A stretch of 21,927 nucleotides of DNA from Coptodactyla brooksi. Its lineage: Eukaryota; Arthropoda; Insecta; Coleoptera; Scarabaeidae. Under the pieces are notes generated by a model. The model was not told where the DNA came from and did not search any database. It was given only the letters and a program-made list of their open reading frames with translations. Every line of letters starts with the position of its first letter. Position 1 is the first letter of the stretch. Positions 18,109 to 21,927 of the stretch are shown piece after piece. The translations under genes were made by a program, and so were the position numbers. The stretch lies in NCBI GenBank assembly GCA_033557675.1, contig JAWQRM010000507.1, forward strand, positions 1 to 21,927, read 5' to 3'.

Positions 18109-19900
18109 GCTCCAATTTAACAATTTTAAGGCACAATGCAATCAGGTATATTTGAACCCGTTTAAAAAAATAATACAGGTAACTTATGTGCTTGTTGCAT
18201 TTTACAAACAGTGTTCAGTTACAAAAGAAATATAGAAAAAGCTTGGTTTATTTGCAAATACAAAAATATTGTTATTTCATAAACGGTAAAGCACATTATT
18301 CTTTCACTGGTGTTTTGATATAATTAAGTTATTTGTGTAACTCTGTATACAATAACAGCACCTGTTTACATTTATATAATACATATACAGCTTTTTCGAT
18401 GGTGTTTATACAGTTATTTATTATAAAAAGTTTTAAATTTACACTTTTTCAACAGCATATATTTATTTGTTAAAACAATTTGGAATATTTTTCAGGGGAG
18501 AGATTCACTTTTTAAACTTCAAAAAAATATTCGATATTTTAAATTATTTGGGACAAACTTTGTCATTTCTATTTCAGTTTTATTTCTTTCTTTTACAATA
18601 TAAAAATAAAGTTTTGTCAATAATAATAATTATTGTTATAAAAAATACTTTCATGGCACATGTTCTGTTTTCGAAAATTAGAATAAAAAAACTATGTTTT
18701 AATTTTTATTGCATACTTTTTTTCTAAAACGTAAGTAAATATCACAAGTTCCACAAATTTGTTTGCTTTTAATTCTATTTTCTGTTCAATTTTAGTTAGT
18801 AGTAAAAAGAAAACATGTACCAAATTATTATTTAAAATAAATAATAAGGCACAGCTTTTATTTTGTTTAAGTAAATAAACAAAAATAATTTGAATTCAAA
18901 AAATAAATAAACAGCAGGAAGCTAAATAACACGGAAGGGAAATTGTTAGTTGTTGGAAGCTAATTCTTAAAGCAAATTTATAAAAACAATAAATTGCCTA
19001 AGTAACACAAATGAAAATGATTAAAAAAAACAGACGTGATATAAAACAAACAAATTATGCGCAAAGTTAAAATTAAACGTGGTGTTAGTATCGAGATGTA
19101 TTGTTTATGCAACAACTTCTAAAATGGAAGAAAAGCTACTGAAATTGTTATTATTTTATCGCTAAAATACGATAAAATTATAAGAAGATACAAGTATAAA
19201 ATACATCGTACAATAAGTAACATAGTAGAAAAATAGGCAAATATTACTAAAAAAACAATATTAAATATTTTCAACGTGACAATAGACATTTAAAAGTAAA
19301 AATAGGTAAAAATTTGGCAGTAAAAATACAAAAGATGAAAAATGTACAAAATACTATACCTATTCATTTGGAATGCTAAACACAATGTGCACTAGGTTTT
19401 TGTTTTTTTAATAATTATAAATATACGTAACAATATGTCGAACTGTCCATTTCCAAAAAATTGGTCGTAAATAACCACCATCTTGACTTCAAACTAAAAA
19501 AGAACAAAAAAAAAACTATTTCTTGACAATTCAAGTATACCTGAGAGTTTAAAGAAGAAGCAAAAATACATAACATTAAATTAACATTATTGTATATATT
19601 TTTTGTATATATTTTTATTTATTTTTAATATATATGTACGTAAAATATTTATTTAAAGGAAAAGCAACGAAACATACCCTATCTTTTTTATTACTCGCAC
19701 TGATTGAAAGAAAAAATTAGAAACTAGTAAACCATTATTAGAAATAGTAGCAGTGTAAGTAAGAATATAAATGAATAAAAATAACTTTATATATAAACAA
19801 CGTTACTAGAAAACTACTTATTTAGAAATATTTAAAAAGGAATTAGAGGACATTGGTTCTGAAAACCAATTCTTCCTCAAAAAGTAATACCTGTAGTATA

Positions 19901-20063
19901 TAGGTGGTCCATTTTCAATGTCAATACAATGTTTAGGACATTCATGTATAACCGTTTGTTTCTTACTTTTGTTTCAATAAAAAATTGGAAGATTATAGAA
20001 AACTTATGTAAAAATAATATTAGGATATATAAATAATTTAGTATACGTTGAATGGACCACCTA
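19901..20063. mobile_element. Small MITE with TAGGTGGTCCATT ends
   Basis: TAGGTGGTCCATT at 19901-19913 is perfectly inverted as AATGGACCACCTA at 20051-20063. Similarity continues inward (TTCAATG against CGTTG). The 163-bp interior is AT-rich and noncoding. The terminal TA bases fit a Tc1/mariner-type target site. If the Atf3 transcript runs this far, the element lies in its 3' UTR. Confidence 0.6.
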
Positions 20064-20410
20064 AAGTCAAATGTCAAAAATGTCAAATCAGACATTAATT
20101 TACCAAATTTCGAAATAACATCCCACGATGAAATAGTTTATCTTTTTTAAGTTTTAGGCCAAGATGGTGGTATTGGACTTTGGGACGTGGTGTTTTCAAC
20201 CCGATATATCTTTAAATAATACCTATCGACATCAAAAGCACCGCTTTGAGGACATCGTCAAAACTGACGAAACCACGTAGGCCCTAGAAAAGATTATATC
20301 TTTCTTTCCTTGAAAAAAAAACAAGAACTATTTCACATTGGTATTTTTTTTCAGATCTGGTAACAATTATAGTAAGTGAGGTTTTTAAACACAGTCATTT
20401 GTTTTGGGGA

Positions 20411-21010
20411 TTATGCCATGCATCCATTGTCAAGGCCGTTGTTTCCATAACTCTGCCCTGCATTGTAGTTATGACATTGTTGGTTGTTGTAATTGCTGTG
20501 ATGGTAGACGTTTTGTGGTGATGGATTGTCCAAACTGGTGAGGTGAGACTGAAAGTTTTCAGTTGGGGAGTCCACGACTATTGTTGGTGCTTTACCAAAC
20601 TGATTTAAAGGTCGGGAAAACGTGATGTCAGCTGAATTTGGACGGTTGAAAATCTCCAAGCTTTGAGGATGGTTTCTGTAGTTCCCATCTGGACTTGGAC
20701 GGTTGTAGGAATGATTGTTGGTTATAGCTGACAACGAAGGTAGCCTGTGGTTATAGATCGCGTCTCTAGTCGCTCTTGGGATATTTTTCTGGCAAGCAGA
20801 TCGATGGGTTTGAAGCATTGTTGTCAAATTCATTTGTTCGTTTTGCAACGCTTGGATTTGGGACTTCATATCGACGTTTTGCTTTTCCAGCGTTTCGGAT
20901 TCGATTACGAGATTTGCAGTTCTCTCTCGTTTCTTTAGTCGACATTTCGTGGCTGCTATCTTGTTCCTTTCGCGTCTCCGGCGTCTTCTTTCCTCATCCT
21001 CAGGTGTCAA
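20411..21010 (-). CDS. Atf3: ATF3-like bZIP transcription factor, last coding exon (partial)
   Basis: Nuclear DNA-binding factor of the ATF3/JDP2 group, which binds CRE/AP-1 sites as homo- or heterodimers; insect Atf3 is linked to stress, immunity and lipid metabolism. The exon starts after TTTCCTTTGCAG at 21010 with LTPEDEE, the sequence that opens the bZIP in this family. The basic region is ERRRRRRERNKIAATKCRLK (residues 7-26 of the exon), with the DNA-contacting NKIAATKCR. Zipper positions L34, L41, M48, L55 and L62 are exact heptads, followed by THRSACQK, the counterpart of LHRPTC in ATF3. Residues 80-199 form an Asn/Ser/Pro/His/Tyr-rich, probably disordered tail, longer than in vertebrate ATF3. 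The 5' coding part lies beyond the window. An ATG at 21049, in frame, would start a protein by read-through of the intron; the strong acceptor makes that unlikely as the main form. Confidence 0.93.
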   Translation of the reverse strand: MTPEDEERRRRRRERNKIAATKCRLKKRERTANLVIESETLEKQNVDMKSQIQALQNEQMNLTTMLQTHRSACQKNIPRATRDAIYNHRLPSLSAITNNHSYNRPSPDGNYRNHPQSLEIFNRPNSADITFSRPLNQFGKAPTIVVDSPTENFQSHLTSLDNPSPQNVYHHSNYNNQQCHNYNAGQSYGNNGLDNGCMA

Positions 21011-21049
21011 CTGCAAAGGAAACAGAAAATCATTAATTTTGTTGTACAA

Positions 21050-21350
21050 TATGAGTGCGTGTGGTCGGATATTTTTAATTCGCGATTTGGCAACTATTCA
21101 AACATATTCTAAGGCTTCAATGTGGCCCGTACGCATACTACGGCACACACACTGGTTGCTTGTTGGGCGTGTTCCAAGAAAGTCGGCATGAGTTCCGAGA
21201 AATCACGTGTGGAACGTTTGTTGTAAACCGCTGGCTTGTGTGGCGGCATTACTCACTATTGTAATAACGCCATCGCCTAATATTACGCTTACTTCGTGGA
21301 CCACCGGATTAGTTTTGGCCTACATTTAAATATTTCAGCTAGAACGATGT
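21050..21350. promoter_or_regulatory. CpG-rich stretch upstream of the Atf3 bZIP exon
   Basis: CpG dinucleotides are much denser here than in flanking DNA. The stretch includes a CACGTG E-box at 21204-21209. On the minus strand, CACGAA|GTAAGC near 21288 is a usable splice donor. These features would suit an internal promoter with a noncoding first exon, or an intronic enhancer. No coding sequence longer than about 60 codons exists here on the minus strand. Confidence 0.3.
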
Positions 21351-21753
21351 GTGGTAACGGTTACTGTTATACTTCGCGAAATTTGCATTGAATACAAAGA
21401 AAGCTTGACAATTAACGAAGTAAAAAAAACGTTTAAAATGTATTTTGATTAAAACATGCTCTTTCACAATTATGAATAATGGACAAATAAATAAACCAAA
21501 GAAAAACGAGGCGGTGAAATGCCTAGTTAGGGTCGTATTAAATAAAAGATATTTTCAATTAAATTCTTAGTGTGTAAACATTTTCGGATTGAAGGAAATG
21601 TTACAAAAGGGAACTATAAGGAATATGTTCTTACAATACATAAAAAGGATTCTAATAATACTGCAAAATAAAATTCTAAAAATTCACTTAAAAACACACT
21701 TTTTTTGACAAATTCAGTTTTATTGATACCAATGTAAAGTAGAAATATGGGAA
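21351..21753. other. AT-rich spacer next to a transposase remnant
   Basis: Nothing is recognised apart from being the 3' side of the minus-strand transposase that ends at 21754. A minus-strand AATAAA (plus TTTATT, 21719-21724) sits just past its stop. One terminal repeat of the element should lie here, but I cannot define it because the other end is outside the window. Confidence 0.35.
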
Positions 21754-21927
21754 TTAATAATGGAATATGATGTCGGGCAAATGTCCACCTCTAGCACGTC
21801 GGCAGACGTCCGCTCTTTTCACAAAATTTTGAACCACATTTTGCATCAAAGCTTCGCTTATCTCGTCAATGCAGCGCCGAATTTCATCTTTCAGAGCGTC
21901 AGTTGTTTGTGGTTTGTTCACGTAAAC
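21754..21927 (-). CDS. Tc1/mariner-superfamily transposase, C-terminus (partial)
   Basis: The minus strand is open from the window edge to a TAA at 21756-21754 and encodes 57 residues. It starts VYVNKPQTTDALKDEIRRCI and ends ARGGHLPDIIFHY. This pattern (VYVNKP.T...LK..I, then C....GGHLPD.IFH.) is the well-known C-terminus of the abundant insect DDE transposases annotated with DUF4817. The tail follows the last catalytic residue, so no active-site residue is visible. The reading frame shows no defect, hinting at a fairly young copy, but most of the gene is outside the window. It lies upstream of the Atf3 exon on the same strand, probably in an Atf3 intron. Confidence 0.75.
   Translation of the reverse strand, partial: VYVNKPQTTDALKDEIRRCIDEISEALMQNVVQNFVKRADVCRRARGGHLPDIIFHY

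Larger units (their letters stand above)
18017..20410 (-). other. AT-rich region, probable 3' UTR and downstream DNA of Atf3
   Basis: I see no gene on either strand in about 2.4 kb of very AT-rich sequence. An (AT)n run lies at 18091-18108 and a small MITE at 19901-20063. The 20100-20410 part is less AT-rich and directly follows the Atf3 stop codon, so it is likely 3' UTR. Many TTTATT sites on the plus strand could serve as poly(A) signals; none can be chosen from sequence. Confidence 0.45.

Noticed and set aside
21011..21049. Extending the Atf3 protein to the ATG at 21049
   Set aside because: The TTTCCTTTGCAG acceptor and the family alignment beginning at LTPEDE show that these 13 codons are intronic; kept only as a possible minor isoform.
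20747..21191. Three plus-strand open frames of 63-86 codons
   Set aside because: Two are shadows of the Atf3 bZIP exon, and the third spans its splice acceptor and CpG-rich flank. None has coding support of its own.
1..21927. CRISPR arrays, tRNA or rRNA genes, bacterial operon features
   Set aside because: No spaced direct repeats, cloverleaf-capable sequence with A/B boxes, or rRNA segments were seen. The window is clearly eukaryotic nuclear DNA.

Overview
The window looks like nuclear DNA of an arthropod, most likely an insect. It is strongly AT-rich, its genes are split by GT-AG introns, the four genes match animal families in their insect-like forms, and the rest is full of decayed DNA transposons and retroelements. 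The order cannot be fixed from sequence alone; a beetle is only a guess.

Layout. 1-1740: AT-rich flank, nothing recognised. 1745-4682 (+): STYX pseudophosphatase, with one long coding exon (3396-4139) and a probable noncoding first exon near 1769-1855; its intron holds a decayed tandem duplication (2060-2890). 4690-10600: a transposon graveyard with a long-TIR MITE (5280-5516), an unknown coding-like fragment (5843-6063, -), a mariner remnant that keeps the transposase C-terminus (6979-7232) and a non-LTR retrotransposon relic (about 9270-10395, +). 10909-11740 (-): Sec61 gamma, two coding exons plus a 5' UTR exon. It is head-to-head with 12302-16176 (+): an NPC2/ML-domain lipid-binding protein in four coding exons. 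NPC2 intron 2 (13152-15631) holds a striking hairpin, a second non-LTR relic (-) and two convergent copies of a GIY-YIG-like, Penelope-type fragment. 16737-18016 (+): a truncated Tigger/pogo element whose transposase pseudogene seems to contain a 63-bp intron. 18017-20400: very AT-rich, probably 3' UTR or downstream sequence of the last gene, with a small MITE (19901-20063). 20411-21010 (-): last coding exon of an ATF3-type bZIP factor, with a CpG-rich stretch just upstream (21050-21350). 21754-21927 (-): C-terminus of a Tc1/mariner-superfamily transposase, cut by the window end.

The host genes do not form one pathway. Sec61 gamma (ER translocon) and NPC2 (a secreted or lysosomal sterol carrier made through that translocon) share an intergenic promoter region. 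ATF3 and Sec61 gamma are both linked to stress responses in animals, but nothing here ties them together directly. I saw no previously undescribed gene system. The most unusual items are the convergent GIY-YIG fragments, the near-perfect hairpin in NPC2 intron 2, the Tigger intron and the tandem duplication in the STYX intron.
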